A DNA stretch of 64,000 nucleotides from Bosea vaviloviae (GCF_001741865.1 NZ_CP017147.1:2347001-2411000); one strand, 5' to 3'. Positions 1-10,007 are shown, counted from the first letter of the stretch. Numbers and translations are program-made. The notes: generated by a model not told the origin, from the letters alone.

Positions 1-2
1 TC

Positions 3-23
3 CGCATCGTCGAGGGCCTGTAG
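3..23 (+). CDS. Possible 3' end of an upstream gene (partial)
   Basis: The first bases read R-I-V-E-G-L followed by a TAG stop in one plus-strand frame, which looks like the tail of a gene starting before the window. With only six codons the frame cannot be proved and no product can be named. Confidence 0.25.
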   Translation, partial: RIVEGL

Positions 24-51
24 AGCACGCTGATTTTCCACGGAAACAGAC

Positions 52-135
52 CGTCATTCCGAAGCCGCGCCGCTCCGAATCCATCGTAGAGCGCCGGAGC
101 CCTCCGATGGGTCCCGGGGCAAGCCTGGGATGACG
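52..135. repeat. Palindromic intergenic repeat, CGTCATTCC...GGGATGACGG type
   Basis: The ends form an inverted repeat (CCGTCATTCC against GGGATGACGG), with internal GGAGCCC and GATGGGTCCCGGG segments. A related copy lies downstream of coxC at 14753-14860. It sits between the convergent ends of the preceding gene and the luciferase-like gene, so it may act as a transcript-end structure. Confidence 0.6.
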
Positions 136-149
136 GCGATGGCTGAGCC

Positions 150-1166
150 TCAGCGCCAGCCAAGAGCCGGCGCGACATGCTTCAGGATCATCTCGATGAC
201 ATGGGCGTTGTAGGCGACGCCGAGCTGGTTGGGCACCGTCAGCAGCAGGGTGTCAGCCTCGGCGATCGCCTCGTCCTGCGCCAGTTCCTGGATCAGCTTG
301 CCCGGCTCGGCTGCGTAGCTGCGTCCGAAAATCGCGCGGGTGTCGTCGATGAAGCCGACCTGATCGTCACCCTGGTTGCCGCCGAAATAGGCGCGGTCGC
401 GGTCGTCCACCAGCGCGAAGATGCTGCGGCTGACCGAGACGCGCGGCTCGCGCGCATGTCCGGCCTCCTTCCAGGCCTCGCGATAGGCGCGGATCTGCTT
501 CGCCTGCTGGATGTGGAAGGGCTCGCCGCTCTCGTCGTTCTTGAGCGTCGAACTCTGCAGGTTCATGCCGAGCTTGGCAGCCCAGGTCGCGGTGGCGTTG
601 GAGCCGGCGCCCCACCAGATGCGCTCGCGCAAGCCCTCGGAATAGGGCTCGAGCCGCAATAGCCCGGGTGGATTGGGAAACATCGGCCGGGGGCTGGGCT
701 TGGCGAAACCCTGGCCTCGCAGCAGATCGAGGAAGACCTCGGCGTGCCTGCGGCCCATATCGGCGTCGCTCTGGCCCTCTGCCGGCTCGTAGCCGAAATA
801 GCGCCAGCCATCGATCACCTGCTCGGGCGAGCCGCGGCTGATGCCGAGCTGCAGGCGCCCGCCGGCGATGAGATCGGCGGAGCCGGCATCCTCCGCCATA
901 TAGAGCGGGTTCTCGTAGCGCATATCGATGACGCCGGTGCCGATCTCGATGCGGCTCGTCCTGGCGCCGACGGCAGCAAGCAGCGGGAAGGGCGAGGCGA
1001 GCTGGCGCGCAAAATGGTGCACGCGAAAATAGGCGCCGTCCGCGCCCAGCTCCTCGGCCGCGACCGCGAGGTCGATCGATTGCAGCAGCGTGTCGCCCGC
1101 CGAACGCGTCTGGGATTGCGGCGAGGGCGTCCAATGCCCGAATGAAAGGAAACCGATCTTCTTCAT
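150..1166 (-). CDS. LLM class flavin-dependent oxidoreductase (luciferase-like)
   Basis: A 338-residue protein of the bacterial luciferase-like monooxygenase family, TIM-barrel enzymes that use FMN or F420 to oxidise small organic substrates. It starts MKKIGFLSFGHW, the usual first beta strand, then shows GADGAYFRVHHFARQ and IEIGTGVIDMRYENP, both typical of the group. An in-frame reading 26 codons further upstream is rejected because it lacks family similarity. The substrate cannot be told from sequence. It stands alone; the next gene, also on the minus strand, ends about 200 bases upstream of its start. Confidence 0.85.
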   Translation of the reverse strand: MKKIGFLSFGHWTPSPQSQTRSAGDTLLQSIDLAVAAEELGADGAYFRVHHFARQLASPFPLLAAVGARTSRIEIGTGVIDMRYENPLYMAEDAGSADLIAGGRLQLGISRGSPEQVIDGWRYFGYEPAEGQSDADMGRRHAEVFLDLLRGQGFAKPSPRPMFPNPPGLLRLEPYSEGLRERIWWGAGSNATATWAAKLGMNLQSSTLKNDESGEPFHIQQAKQIRAYREAWKEAGHAREPRVSVSRSIFALVDDRDRAYFGGNQGDDQVGFIDDTRAIFGRSYAAEPGKLIQELAQDEAIAEADTLLLTVPNQLGVAYNAHVIEMILKHVAPALGWR

Positions 1167-1369
1167 GGCTCGACGCCTGTCGCTGCCCGCGAACGCAGCT
1201 GCGCTCCACGGAAAGAGGGATGTCCGAGCAGCTGGCGCGGGCACCAGGCCGTCTGACGGATGTGCCCCTCATATAGTGGGCCGCGGCAGTGCTAGGGTTG
1301 CATGCGCGCACACGCTCCCATGCGCCGGTGCAGTCTTGGCAGGGACGGCGACAGGCCGTGCGGAGTTCG

Positions 1370-1819
1370 TCAGCTCAGCGCCTGCCGATAGACGATGAAG
1401 CCGGATTTGTCCGCGACCTTGTTGTAGAGTTCCTGCGCCTGCAGGTTCGTCTCATGCGTCTGCCAGTAGACCCGGAAGGCGCCCTTGACCTGGGCCATCT
1501 CGCGCACGGCCTCGATCAGCTTGCGCCCGACGCCGCTGCCGCGCGCCTCGGCCACGGTGAAGAGGTCCTGCAGGTAGCAAATGTCCTTCGCGCTCCAGGT
1601 GGTGCGGTGCATCACCCAGTGGACGATGCTGAGCGCCCGGCCGTCGCGCTCGGCAATGAAGCCGCCCATCGGCTCAGCGCCGCCGGTGAGGCGGGCGAAG
1701 GTCAGCTCGTAGAGCTCCGGCGACAGGGCGCTTTTGTAGAAGGTCAGATAGCCCTCCCAGAGCGGCTCCCAGGCGGCGCGGTCGCTCGCGACGAGCGGAC
1801 GGATGATGACGTCTGACAT
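1370..1819 (-). CDS. GNAT family N-acetyltransferase
   Basis: A 149-residue acetyl-CoA-dependent acetyltransferase. MSDVIIRPLVASDRAAWEPL is the first strand and helix of the fold; ICYLQDLFTVAEARGSGVGR contains the acetyl-CoA pyrophosphate loop (R-G-S-G-V-G-R); the C-terminal half has ETNLQAQELYNKVADKSGF, typical of this subgroup. The start was chosen at MSDVII; the preceding in-frame stretch is a GGCTGTGCCCCCAA tandem duplication (about 1820-1850) and reads as low-complexity peptide. Acceptor substrate unknown. Confidence 0.85.
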   Translation of the reverse strand: MSDVIIRPLVASDRAAWEPLWEGYLTFYKSALSPELYELTFARLTGGAEPMGGFIAERDGRALSIVHWVMHRTTWSAKDICYLQDLFTVAEARGSGVGRKLIEAVREMAQVKGAFRVYWQTHETNLQAQELYNKVADKSGFIVYRQALS

Positions 1820-1988
1820 GGCTGTGCCCCCAAGGCTGGCTGTGCCCCCAAGATAGGCGCCAAGGCTACCGTGCTCCCCGGGAGCTGTCTCATGACAAGG
1901 CGCGATCGCATCGATCACCGCGGCATGGGCATTGAAGCCGCTCGCGCATTTCGTGCCGGAGGCAGAGCCGGATCCGTGACAGCCTCTT

Positions 1989-2097
1989 CCCTTCTCCCCT
2001 GGCGGGAGAAGGTGGCGCGCAGCGCCGGATGAGGGGGCGCCGTGCCCTGTCCAATTAGCGTCGTGTTCGGCTAGGCGGAGATCTCACAGCGCCCCCT
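1989..2097. repeat. Left part of a REP-like double palindrome interrupted by the IS110 element
   Basis: Carries CTTCTCCCCTGGCGGGAGAAG, GGCGCGCAGCGCCGGATGAGGG and CGTGCCCTGTCC in the order found, reverse-complemented, in the intact copy at 6731-6889. Homology to the intact copy runs through the GCCCCCT ending at 2097, stops there, and resumes at 3232 on the other side of the transposase gene. This fixes the insertion point of the element. Confidence 0.8.
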
Positions 2098-3216
<1,119 letters not shown>

Positions 3217-3231
3217 CCAACAACACAGCCG

Positions 3232-3292
3232 CTCATCCGTCTCGGCTGCGCCGAGCCACCTTCTCCCGCGAGGGGAGAAGGGAAAGCGCGCT
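3232..3292. repeat. Right part of the REP-like palindrome interrupted by IS110
   Basis: Resumes the repeat with CTCATCCGTCTCGGCTGCG, then CCGAGCCACCTTCTCCCGCGAGGGGAGAAGG read in pieces. It contains the hairpin CTTCTCCC/GGGGAGAAG. Together with 1989-2097 it reconstitutes a copy of the 6731-6889 element. Confidence 0.75.
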
Positions 3293-3428
3293 CACTTCGA
3301 AAAGGCGCGGGGACCGCAATCCCCACCGGGCTATGGTCGGGAATGCCGCCAATGACCTCGCCGAGGCGGTTACGCATTAAGCAATCCGCTTTTGCAAAAT
3401 AGTAAGCATTTGGGGCCGAAATCGAGCT

Positions 3429-4205
3429 GTGAAGCTCATCTTGCCACCAGCCGTTGCGAATCCAGCAGCATTGCTAGAGCAGGCGCGTCTTGACGCGCTG
3501 GCATCCTATGACGTGCTGGACACTCCGCCGGAGGAGACTTTCGACAGGCTGACACGCCTGGCGAGGCGCGTCTTCAATGTCCCGATGTCCACCGTCACCT
3601 TCATTGACGGCCACCGGCAATGGTTCAAGTCGCAACAGGGCATGACGGCGTGCGAGACCGATCGAGAGCCGGCATTCTGCAATATTGCGATCCAATTGCC
3701 GGACGCGTTGATCGTACCGGATGCGGCAATCGACGAGCGGTTTTCGGGCAATCCATTCGTGCGGGGCGAGCCCTATATCCGGTTTTATGCAGGCGTCCAG
3801 CTCCGCTCGCCGGACGGTCATGCGATCGGGACGCTTTGCACGATAGACACCCGCCCGCGCAGCTTCAGCGCCGATCACAGCGCGATATTGGCGGAGATGG
3901 GCGGCATCGCCACCGACCTGCTCGAGCTGCGCCGGCAGGTTTCTCTGGCGAAGCGGGGCAGTCGCCCGCGATCGGGCGACGCTCACGCCGTCATGAAGGC
4001 GGGACGCCTGGTTTTCAACAGAGGCAAAACATCTCTCAGATGCACAGTTCGATCGCTGTCGCCGGCCGGTGCGGCGGTTGATGTCATGTCGACGGCCGGC
4101 ATCCCGGATCGGGTTGCCCTGCTGATCGATTCCGACGCGACCTCAAGGCTTTGCGACATTGCTGCGAAAGCCGAACAGCGCCTCGAATTGTCGTTCGAGA
4201 GCTGA
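3429..4205 (+). CDS. GAF domain protein with C-terminal PilZ-like region
   Basis: A 258-residue cytoplasmic protein. Residues about 15-170 form a GAF domain of the type that follows the motif LDALASYDVLDTPPEETFDR, a common opening of bacterial GAF sensors, with FIDGHRQWFKSQQG and GTLCTIDTRPRSF. The last 70 residues (RLVFNRGKTSLRCTVRSLSP, then AGAAVDV) resemble a degenerate PilZ domain; the RxxxR c-di-GMP motif is not clear. The start is the GTG directly before KLILPPAV. It stands alone behind the IS110 element. Ligand and output are unknown, and any link to c-di-GMP is inference. Confidence 0.75.
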   Translation: MKLILPPAVANPAALLEQARLDALASYDVLDTPPEETFDRLTRLARRVFNVPMSTVTFIDGHRQWFKSQQGMTACETDREPAFCNIAIQLPDALIVPDAAIDERFSGNPFVRGEPYIRFYAGVQLRSPDGHAIGTLCTIDTRPRSFSADHSAILAEMGGIATDLLELRRQVSLAKRGSRPRSGDAHAVMKAGRLVFNRGKTSLRCTVRSLSPAGAAVDVMSTAGIPDRVALLIDSDATSRLCDIAAKAEQRLELSFES

Positions 4206-4212
4206 AGACAGG

Positions 4213-4325
4213 GGCCTACACCTCTCCCCAATCCCTCTCACTGAACTCGGGCCTGCCCAAGCTCAGTACTCAAAGTGTCGAAGTCGGGTAAAGCCGACTT
4301 CGATGCAGAAGAGGGGTTCCCCCGC
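4213..4325. repeat. Degenerate copy of the CTCGGGCCTGCCC / AAGTCGG...CCGACTT repeat
   Basis: Contains ACTCGGGCCTGCCCAAGCTC, CAAAGTGTCGAAGTCGG and the inverted arm CCGACTTCGATG. The same order occurs at 36500-36590 and, inside glyS, at 61580-61668. It fills most of the gap between the GAF gene and the peroxiredoxin gene. Its outer arms are decayed. Confidence 0.55.
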
Positions 4326-4396
4326 GCCCTTTGCTCGAGTTCCGACGTCTTTTCCTTCCCCGGCGGCAGGCCGGAAGCCCGCCGGAATCCGGCGCA

Positions 4397-4430
4397 TGAA
4401 AAAGCCCGCGGCGCTGGGCGTCGCGGGCTG
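4397..4430 (-). terminator. Rho-independent terminator of the peroxiredoxin gene
   Basis: On the minus strand the hairpin AGCCCGCG-loop-CGCGGGCT is followed directly by TTTTTC. It begins about 25 bases after the peroxiredoxin stop codon. Confidence 0.8.
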
Positions 4431-4453
4431 GCATCTGCGCGGCCGGGTGCGGC

Positions 4454-4939
4454 TCAGAGCTGCGTCAGCAGGTTCTCGGCGCCGGAGATCTCGGCCTTGC
4501 CGGGACCTTCCTCGATGTTGAGCGCGGTCACGACGCCGTCCTCGACGATCATCGAATAGCGCTGCGAGCGGGTGCCGAGACCGAAGCCCGAGCCGTCGAG
4601 CGAGAGGCCGATTTCCTTGGCGAAGTCGCCATTGCCGTCGGAGAGGAACTCGATCACGCCGGCGCCACCGGTCGCCTTCGACCAGGCGTCCATGACGAAG
4701 ACGTCGTTGACGCCGGTGACCATGATCGCGTCGACGCCCTTGGCCTTGATGTCGGCGGCGTTGTTGAGATAGCCCGGCAGATGGTTCTTGTGGCAGGTCG
4801 GCGTGAAGGCGCCGGGAACGGCGAAGAGCACGACCTTCTTGCCCTTGAACAGGTCGTCGGTCGTCTTGGCGGCCGGACCGTCCGCGGTCATCACCCGGAA
4901 CGTCGCCTGGGGAAGCTTGTCACCTACGTTGATGGTCAT
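4454..4939 (-). CDS. Peroxiredoxin, Prx5 subfamily
   Basis: A 161-residue thiol peroxidase that reduces hydrogen peroxide and organic hydroperoxides. The peroxidatic cysteine lies in PGAFTPTCHKNHLPGY, the Prx5 signature. The thioredoxin fold is complete (MTINVGDKLPQATFRV at the start, SMIVEDGVVTALNIEEG near the end). Prx5 enzymes usually take electrons from glutaredoxin or thioredoxin; no partner domain is fused here. The DsbD-N-like gene lies just upstream on the same strand, about 50 bases away, so the two may be co-transcribed. A good terminator follows. Confidence 0.93.
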   Translation of the reverse strand: MTINVGDKLPQATFRVMTADGPAAKTTDDLFKGKKVVLFAVPGAFTPTCHKNHLPGYLNNAADIKAKGVDAIMVTGVNDVFVMDAWSKATGGAGVIEFLSDGNGDFAKEIGLSLDGSGFGLGTRSQRYSMIVEDGVVTALNIEEGPGKAEISGAENLLTQL

Positions 4940-4988
4940 CGCGCCTGTTCTCCGTGAAGCCTGCGGCCTGCGCCGCGAGGTTCACGAA

Positions 4989-5840
4989 TTAGGGCTTGGC
5001 GGCGGGGATGTCGAGTTCCAGCCGCGTCTCGACCGCATTCGGCGAGCCGCGCAAGGTGACGATGAACGGTGTCGGCCCAGACGCGCCCTTGGGCCTGTCC
5101 TTGAGCCTGACCTTGGCGAGGACGGTTCCGTCGACTTGCGGGAACAGCATGGCCTTGCCGAAGGACCACATGCCGGGCCCCTCGACGAAGACATCCTCGA
5201 CCTTGCCGTCGGGCGGGGTACGCAGCATGAATTTGAGACCCGGCACGGGCGAGGTTTCATCCAGCCGCGCTTCGGCGATCGACAGCATGTCCTTGTGCTC
5301 GCCGAGCTTGGCGCGCACCGGGACACGCGCCTCGAACTGCTCCAGCCGCGGCGAGGTCACGGATGTGACGCCGGGCTCCAGCCAAAGCCGGGCCTCGCCC
5401 TTGGTGGGAATGCAGATCTTCTCGCAGACGGCATAGTCGAGCTTGAGCACCAGCATGACGGGCTTGGCTGGGTCGACCGGCTGCACCGAGACCGGGATGA
5501 CGACCTCGCCGACATAGCCCAACGAATAGCCTGCGCCGTCAGGGAAGCGTTCGGGCGCCGGCCAGCGCACGTCGAGGCCGCCGACATTGTCCGAGCCGCT
5601 CCAGTCGAACACCGGCGGCACGCCGAAATCGCCGGGGCTGCGCCAATAGGTCTTGTAGCCAGGGGCCAGCGCGATCTCGATGCCGACGCGTTGTTTGCCC
5701 GAAGGCGCGGTCGCGCCTGCGATCAGGCGCAGCGACGCATTGTCGCCCTTCGACCATGACGACATCACCGCCTCCTGCGCGAGGGCAGGGGCGCTCAGCG
5801 CCGAAGCGGCGATCGCGAGCAAGGTCAAAACGAGTTTCAC
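4989..5840 (-). CDS. Secreted DsbD N-terminal-domain-like protein
   Basis: A 283-residue exported protein with a cleavable signal peptide (MKLVLTLLAIAASALSAPALAQ). The mature part matches the N-terminal periplasmic domain of DsbD-type protein-disulfide reductases: KTYWRSPGDFGVPPVFDWSG and LDYAVCEKICIPTKGEARL, whose CEKIC holds the redox cysteine pair. The membrane and thioredoxin domains of DsbD are absent, so it probably acts as a stand-alone periplasmic redox carrier or assembly factor. The start is a GTG at 5840. It may be co-transcribed with the downstream peroxiredoxin gene. Confidence 0.82.
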   Translation of the reverse strand: MKLVLTLLAIAASALSAPALAQEAVMSSWSKGDNASLRLIAGATAPSGKQRVGIEIALAPGYKTYWRSPGDFGVPPVFDWSGSDNVGGLDVRWPAPERFPDGAGYSLGYVGEVVIPVSVQPVDPAKPVMLVLKLDYAVCEKICIPTKGEARLWLEPGVTSVTSPRLEQFEARVPVRAKLGEHKDMLSIAEARLDETSPVPGLKFMLRTPPDGKVEDVFVEGPGMWSFGKAMLFPQVDGTVLAKVRLKDRPKGASGPTPFIVTLRGSPNAVETRLELDIPAAKP

Positions 5841-6019
5841 GATGCTGACTTATGTGTTCCGGCGCGAAATAGCGAATTCAGTCCACTTATTTTCGGCAAC
5901 GATTGCGTGAAGTGCATGCCTCCAGTGGATGAAGCATGATTGGGGCGCAATCGCGATGTCCGATTTTCATGCGCGTCCCCCGGTTCCCAGCGCGGGGGAA
6001 AGTGATCTAGCATGGAGCC
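5841..6019. promoter_or_regulatory. Divergent intergenic region between the DsbD-N-like gene and yqgE
   Basis: A 179-base spacer between genes read in opposite directions, so it must carry promoters for both. It is locally AT-richer (for example AAATAGCGAATTCAGTCC), but I could not assign convincing -35 and -10 boxes. Confidence 0.4.
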
Positions 6020-6631
6020 ATGAAGATTGGTTCAAATCAGCGCGTCAGCGGCCGCAGCTATCTCGATGGGCAATGCTTGATCGCGATGCCCGGCATGAGC
6101 GACGCGCGTTTCAGTCGCAGTGTCATCTATGTCTGCGCCCATTCCGAGGATGGGGCGATGGGGATCATCGTCAACAAGCCGGCCGCCGACACCAAGTTTC
6201 CCGATCTCCTGGTCCAGCTCGACGTCATCCCCTCCGAGGAGCTGATCCGCCTGCCGAGCCAGGCCGAGCGCATGCAGGTGCTGCGCGGCGGGCCGGTCGA
6301 GACCAAACGCGGCTTCGTGCTCCACACCGCCGATTTCTTCTTGGAATCGGCGACATTGCCGATCGATGACGGCATCTGCCTGACCGCGACGCTCGACATC
6401 CTGCGCGCCATCGCCATCGGCAGCGGGCCGGAGAACGCCATCCTCGCACTGGGCTATGCCGGCTGGGCTGCAGGCCAGCTCGAGAGCGAGATCCAGTCGA
6501 ATGGCTGGCTGCATTGCGCGGCTGACCCGGAGCTGCTCTTCGACGACGGCATCGAGACGAAATATCACCGCGCTCTGGGCAAGATCGGCATCGACCCGGC
6601 CTTCCTGTCGAGCCAGGCCGGGCACGCCTGA
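6020..6631 (+). CDS. YqgE/AlgH family protein
   Basis: A 203-residue DUF179 protein. It has the family landmarks [56 protein letters not shown] and [20 protein letters not shown]. The structure is known in the family but the biochemical role is not settled; AlgH was named for an effect on alginate regulation in Pseudomonas. The length is normal and no signal peptide is seen. It is a single gene followed by a repeat-filled gap. Confidence 0.92.
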   Translation: MKIGSNQRVSGRSYLDGQCLIAMPGMSDARFSRSVIYVCAHSEDGAMGIIVNKPAADTKFPDLLVQLDVIPSEELIRLPSQAERMQVLRGGPVETKRGFVLHTADFFLESATLPIDDGICLTATLDILRAIAIGSGPENAILALGYAGWAAGQLESEIQSNGWLHCAADPELLFDDGIETKYHRALGKIGIDPAFLSSQAGHA

Positions 6632-6638
6632 GCCTCTC

Positions 6639-6712
6639 CGTCATTCTCAGGCGAAGCCCTCGAGTCCGATCTTCGATCGGCCCAAGGATAAACTCAGCGC
6701 AGACCCGAGTAC
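6639..6712. repeat. Intergenic repeat with GATCTTCGATCGGCCCAAGG core
   Basis: The stretch CTCGAGTCCGATCTTCGATC followed by GGCCCAAGGATAAAC recurs almost unchanged at about 23920-23955 downstream of gcvH. GATCTTCGATC can form a small hairpin. Confidence 0.6.
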
Positions 6713-6730
6713 GACGGCAGGGCGCGGGGA

Positions 6731-6889
6731 ACCTTCTCCCCTGGCGGGAGAAGGTGGATCGGCGAAGCCGAGACGGATGAGGGGGCGCTGTGAGCTCTCC
6801 GACTAATCGAACACGACGCTAACCGGACAGGGCACGGCGCCCCCTCATCCGGCGCTGCGCGCCACCTTCTCCCGCGAGGGGAAAAGGGA
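6731..6889. repeat. Intact REP-like double palindrome (reference copy)
   Basis: Two inverted halves, each with a CTTCTCCC...GGGAGAAGG hairpin and a CTCATCCG/CGGATGAG arm, flank a centre that includes CGAACACGACGCTAACCGG. It gives the uninterrupted sequence needed to place the IS110 ends. Both halves carry the GCGCCCCCTCATCCG-type site (one on each strand, at about 6774-6788 and 6837-6851) that the IS110 element has used elsewhere. Confidence 0.75.
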
Positions 6890-6946
6890 AAAAGGGCGTC
6901 ATTCTCGGGTGGATCGCAGCGAAGCCCGAGCATGAGGCACCTGCCT

Positions 6947-9889
6947 CTACGCCGCCTCGGACGAGCTCGCGGCCGCCGCCCCGACCAGGCGCCTCGCCTC
7001 GGCCGCGCTCATCGGCTGTCCGAAGATGTAGCCTTGCGCATATTGGCAGCCGAGCTGGTAGAGCTCGATCGCGTCGGACTCGCTCTCCGCGCCCTCCGCG
7101 ACGACGTCCATGTGCAGGTCCGCGGCGAGCTGGACGATCGAGCGCAGGATCACCGGCGGCTTGCCGTTGCCCATCTGGCGCACGAAACTCTGGTCGACCT
7201 TGATCGTGTCGAAGGGGAAGCGCTGCAGATAGGACAGCGACGAGTAGCCCGTGCCGAAATCGTCCAGCGACAGCCCGGCGCCGAGATCGCGGATGCGGCT
7301 GAGCATCTGGGCCGCATATTCCGGGTTCTCCATCACCAGGCTCTCGGTGATTTCGAGCTTGAGGGTGCCGGGCAGCACGCGCCGGCGGCCGAGCACGGTT
7401 TTGACGTCGTGCAACAGGTCGTGGCGCAGCAATTGCCGGCTGGAGACGTTGACGCTGGCGAAGATCGGCGGGTCGACTTCGAGCGCCGCCTGCCAGGCTT
7501 CCAGCTCGCGCGCGGTGCGGTCCATGACATAGACGCCGAGATCGACGATCAGCCCGGTTTCCTCGGCGATGGCGAGGAAGTCCTGCGGCATCAGCCGCCC
7601 CTCGCGCGGATGGTCCCAGCGCACCAGCGCCTCGAAACCGGCGATGGTGCGGTCTTCCAGCCGGACGATCGGCTGGTACATCACCTGGATCTCGCCGCGC
7701 TCGATGGCGCGGCGCAGATCGCTTTCGAGCGCCAGCCGATCGTTGCGGTCGGTCCGCATCGCCGGCACGAAGACCTCGATCTTGTTGCCGCCCTGGCGCT
7801 TTGCATGGGCCATGGCGAGCTCGGCGTTCTTCAGCGCATCGTCCTTGCGCGCGGCGGGCGCGGGGTCGAACAGGGCGAGCCCGATCGAGGGCGTCAGGAA
7901 GATCTCCCGCTCCGCGAAGGTCACCGGCGTCGAGACGGCGCGGCGCACCAGTTCGGCCAGCGCCAGGATGCGTTCGGGGTCGCGCTCCGAGACCAGGATC
8001 ATCGCAAAGGTGTCGCCGCCGATGCGGGCGAGCGTGTCCTGCGCCCTGAGCAGCCGCCCGAGCCGGCGCGCCAGCGTCAGCAGGATCGAATCGCCGGCGG
8101 AGAAGCCGACGGATTCGTTGACCTGCTTGAACCGGTCGATATCGATCACGATCACGGTGGGGCGGATGTTCTCGTCGGCGCGGCAGAAGCCGAAGATCGC
8201 GCCCAGCCGGTCCTGGAAGAGCTTGCGATTGGGCAGGCCGGTGAGGTTGTCGTGGACCGCGTCGTGCAGCAGCCGCTCCTGCGCGGTGCGCTGCTCGGTG
8301 ACATCAGACAGCGTGCCGATGACGCGGATGACCTCGCCGTCGGAGCCGATGACCGGCCGCGCCTTGAGGTTGAACCAGTGATAGGCGCCATTGGCCGAGC
8401 GCAGGCGGGAATCGAGGTTGAGCTTGCCGCGGCGCTGCTCCAGCACCGCGTCGAGCGTCACGCGGTAACGGTCGCGATCGGCGACATGCATGTGTTCGAG
8501 CCAGCGCGCGGCCGAGCCTTCGAGCGAGCCGCGCGGCAGTCCGAGCAGTGCCTCGATCTGCGGGGAGACGAAGATCTTGTCGGCGGTGACGTCCCAGTCG
8601 AAGACGAGGTCGCCGGCGCCCGAGAGCGCGAGCGCCCGCCGCTCCGTGTCCGAAACCAGGCCTTGCGAGACCGCGCCGCCCGCAAAAGCATGCTGGATCA
8701 CGGTGAAGCCGATCAGCAGCACGATCAGCACCAGGCCGCCCAACAAGGCAGGCGCGACCAAATCGCGTTGAAATTGCCCGGTTACGGTGAAGCCGGCGGC
8801 GGTGACCCAGACCGCGAGCAGGAACCAGGTCGGGATCAGCATCACGGCGCGCTCATAGCCATGCGTCGCCAGATGCAGGATCAGGACGAAGCCGACCGCC
8901 GCGACCGCCGCGATCGAGATCCGCGCGATGCCTGACGCCATCGGCGCGTCGAATACGGCAAGCCCGAAGAGCCCGGCGAGGCCGAGGATCCAGACGATGG
9001 TGACGTGGCTGTAGCGCACATGCCAGCGCGCGAGATTGAGATAGGCGAAGAGGAAGACGAGCAGCGTCGCCGCCAGCACCACCTCCGCGCCGGCGCGATA
9101 GATCCGTTCGATCGCGGGAGTCAGCGGAAAGATGCGCTGGAAGAAGCCGAAATCGAGCCCGGCATAAGCGAGTACGGCCCAGGCCAGCGCAGCAGCGGCG
9201 GGAAAGATCACCGCGCCCTTGACCACGAAGATGATGGTCAGGAACAGCGCCAGCAGGCCGGCGATGCCGATGATGATGCCCTTGTAGAGCGTCAGCCCGT
9301 TGGTCTTCTGGCGATAGGCCTCCTGCTCGTAGAGATAGAGCTGCGGCAGGTTCGGCGATTTCAGCTCGGCGACGAAGGTCACCGTCGTGCCGGGGTCGAG
9401 CGTGATCAGGAAGACGTCCGCATCCGGGCTCGCCTCGCGGTCGGGGGAGAGGCCCTGGCTCGCGGTCACGGCCTCGATGCGCCGGTCGCCGAGATCGGGC
9501 CAGACCACCCCCGAACCGATCAGCCTGTGGAAGGGCGCGACCAGAAGCCGGTCGATCTGCTCGTCGGAATCATTGGTCAGCGCGAAGACGATCCAGTCCG
9601 GCCTGGCGCCGGATTCGCGCGCCCTGACCGCGATGCGGCGCACGATGCCGTCGGGTCCCGGCGCGGTCGAGATCTGGATGACGTCGCCGTCCGACTTGTT
9701 GCGCTCCACCACATTGGTCAGGTCGATCACCGGGGTGTCGACGGGGACGCGCACGGCTTCCACGGCAAGCGCCGGGCTCGCCGTCTCGACGGCGAACCAG
9801 AGCGCGAGGCCGGCAAGCGCGAGGCCAATCCGGAGAAGTCGATCAGGAATGGACAAGCGCGGCTCGGAGCTGGGGCGGGAAGCGATCAT
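6947..9889 (-). CDS. Membrane c-di-GMP phosphodiesterase: 7TM, PAS, degenerate GGDEF, EAL
   Basis: A 980-residue inner-membrane signalling protein. Order: one N-terminal membrane segment, a periplasmic sensor region (about 45-200), a multi-helix membrane block (about 200-410), a PAS domain ([15 protein letters not shown] region), GGDEF and EAL. The EAL domain keeps [34 protein letters not shown] and AEGAES, so c-di-GMP hydrolysis is expected. The GGDEF signature reads [10 protein letters not shown], with the glutamate replaced by threonine, so cyclase activity is doubtful and the domain may only regulate. The start is at MIASRPSS; the 18 upstream in-frame codons fall in a palindromic repeat. 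Signal unknown. Confidence 0.9.
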   Translation of the reverse strand: MIASRPSSEPRLSIPDRLLRIGLALAGLALWFAVETASPALAVEAVRVPVDTPVIDLTNVVERNKSDGDVIQISTAPGPDGIVRRIAVRARESGARPDWIVFALTNDSDEQIDRLLVAPFHRLIGSGVVWPDLGDRRIEAVTASQGLSPDREASPDADVFLITLDPGTTVTFVAELKSPNLPQLYLYEQEAYRQKTNGLTLYKGIIIGIAGLLALFLTIIFVVKGAVIFPAAAALAWAVLAYAGLDFGFFQRIFPLTPAIERIYRAGAEVVLAATLLVFLFAYLNLARWHVRYSHVTIVWILGLAGLFGLAVFDAPMASGIARISIAAVAAVGFVLILHLATHGYERAVMLIPTWFLLAVWVTAAGFTVTGQFQRDLVAPALLGGLVLIVLLIGFTVIQHAFAGGAVSQGLVSDTERRALALSGAGDLVFDWDVTADKIFVSPQIEALLGLPRGSLEGSAARWLEHMHVADRDRYRVTLDAVLEQRRGKLNLDSRLRSANGAYHWFNLKARPVIGSDGEVIRVIGTLSDVTEQRTAQERLLHDAVHDNLTGLPNRKLFQDRLGAIFGFCRADENIRPTVIVIDIDRFKQVNESVGFSAGDSILLTLARRLGRLLRAQDTLARIGGDTFAMILVSERDPERILALAELVRRAVSTPVTFAEREIFLTPSIGLALFDPAPAARKDDALKNAELAMAHAKRQGGNKIEVFVPAMRTDRNDRLALESDLRRAIERGEIQVMYQPIVRLEDRTIAGFEALVRWDHPREGRLMPQDFLAIAEETGLIVDLGVYVMDRTARELEAWQAALEVDPPIFASVNVSSRQLLRHDLLHDVKTVLGRRRVLPGTLKLEITESLVMENPEYAAQMLSRIRDLGAGLSLDDFGTGYSSLSYLQRFPFDTIKVDQSFVRQMGNGKPPVILRSIVQLAADLHMDVVAEGAESESDAIELYQLGCQYAQGYIFGQPMSAAEARRLVGAAAASSSEAA

Positions 9890-9898
9890 TCGAATTCC

Positions 9899-9949
9899 AG
9901 AGCATTGCGCGAAAAAGTGGGTACCGGTTTTTCGCATGAGCAATGCTCT
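9899..9949. repeat. Palindromic repeat, GAAAAAGTGGGTACCGGTTTTTC type
   Basis: AGAGCATTGC and GCAATGCTCT form the outer arms, with GCGAAAAA and TTTTTCGC inside around GTGGGTACCGG. Related elements with a (C/G)GAAAAGTGGG-ACCGG core lie at 29208-29253 and 56337-56382. It lies in the leader of the EAL protein gene. Confidence 0.65.
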
Positions 9950-9963
9950 GAACTTTTAGAACC

Positions 9964-10007
9964 GATCACGTCGCATTCGGACGGAATCGTCCGAATGCGA
10001 CGTGATC
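9964..10007. repeat. Perfect 20-bp inverted repeat with 4-base loop
   Basis: GATCACGTCGCATTCGGACG and its exact reverse complement are separated by GAAT. No T-run follows on either strand, so a simple terminator is not implied. It lies between the acetyltransferase stop and the EAL protein start, both minus strand. It could be a protein site, an attenuator or a mobile palindrome. Confidence 0.8.

Larger units (their letters stand above)
6632..6946. other. Repeat-filled gap between yqgE and the EAL protein gene
   Basis: These 315 bases hold no gene. They contain a CGTCATTCTC...GATCTTCGATCGGCCCAAGG element (6639-6712, related to 23901-24030), the complete REP-like double palindrome (6731-6889) and a short CGTCATTCTCGGG...CCCGAGCATG hairpin at about 6898-6935. 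The two genes converge here. Confidence 0.7.

Noticed and set aside
6932..8935. Very long plus-strand open frame opposite the EAL protein gene
   Set aside because: It is a mirror of the minus-strand gene in high-GC DNA; the translation is Arg/Asp/Gln-rich without any family motif, while the minus frame has full PAS, GGDEF and EAL motifs.
6947..9943. Longer start of the EAL protein at 9943
   Set aside because: The added 18 residues come from the palindromic repeat at 9899-9949 and precede the natural membrane anchor.
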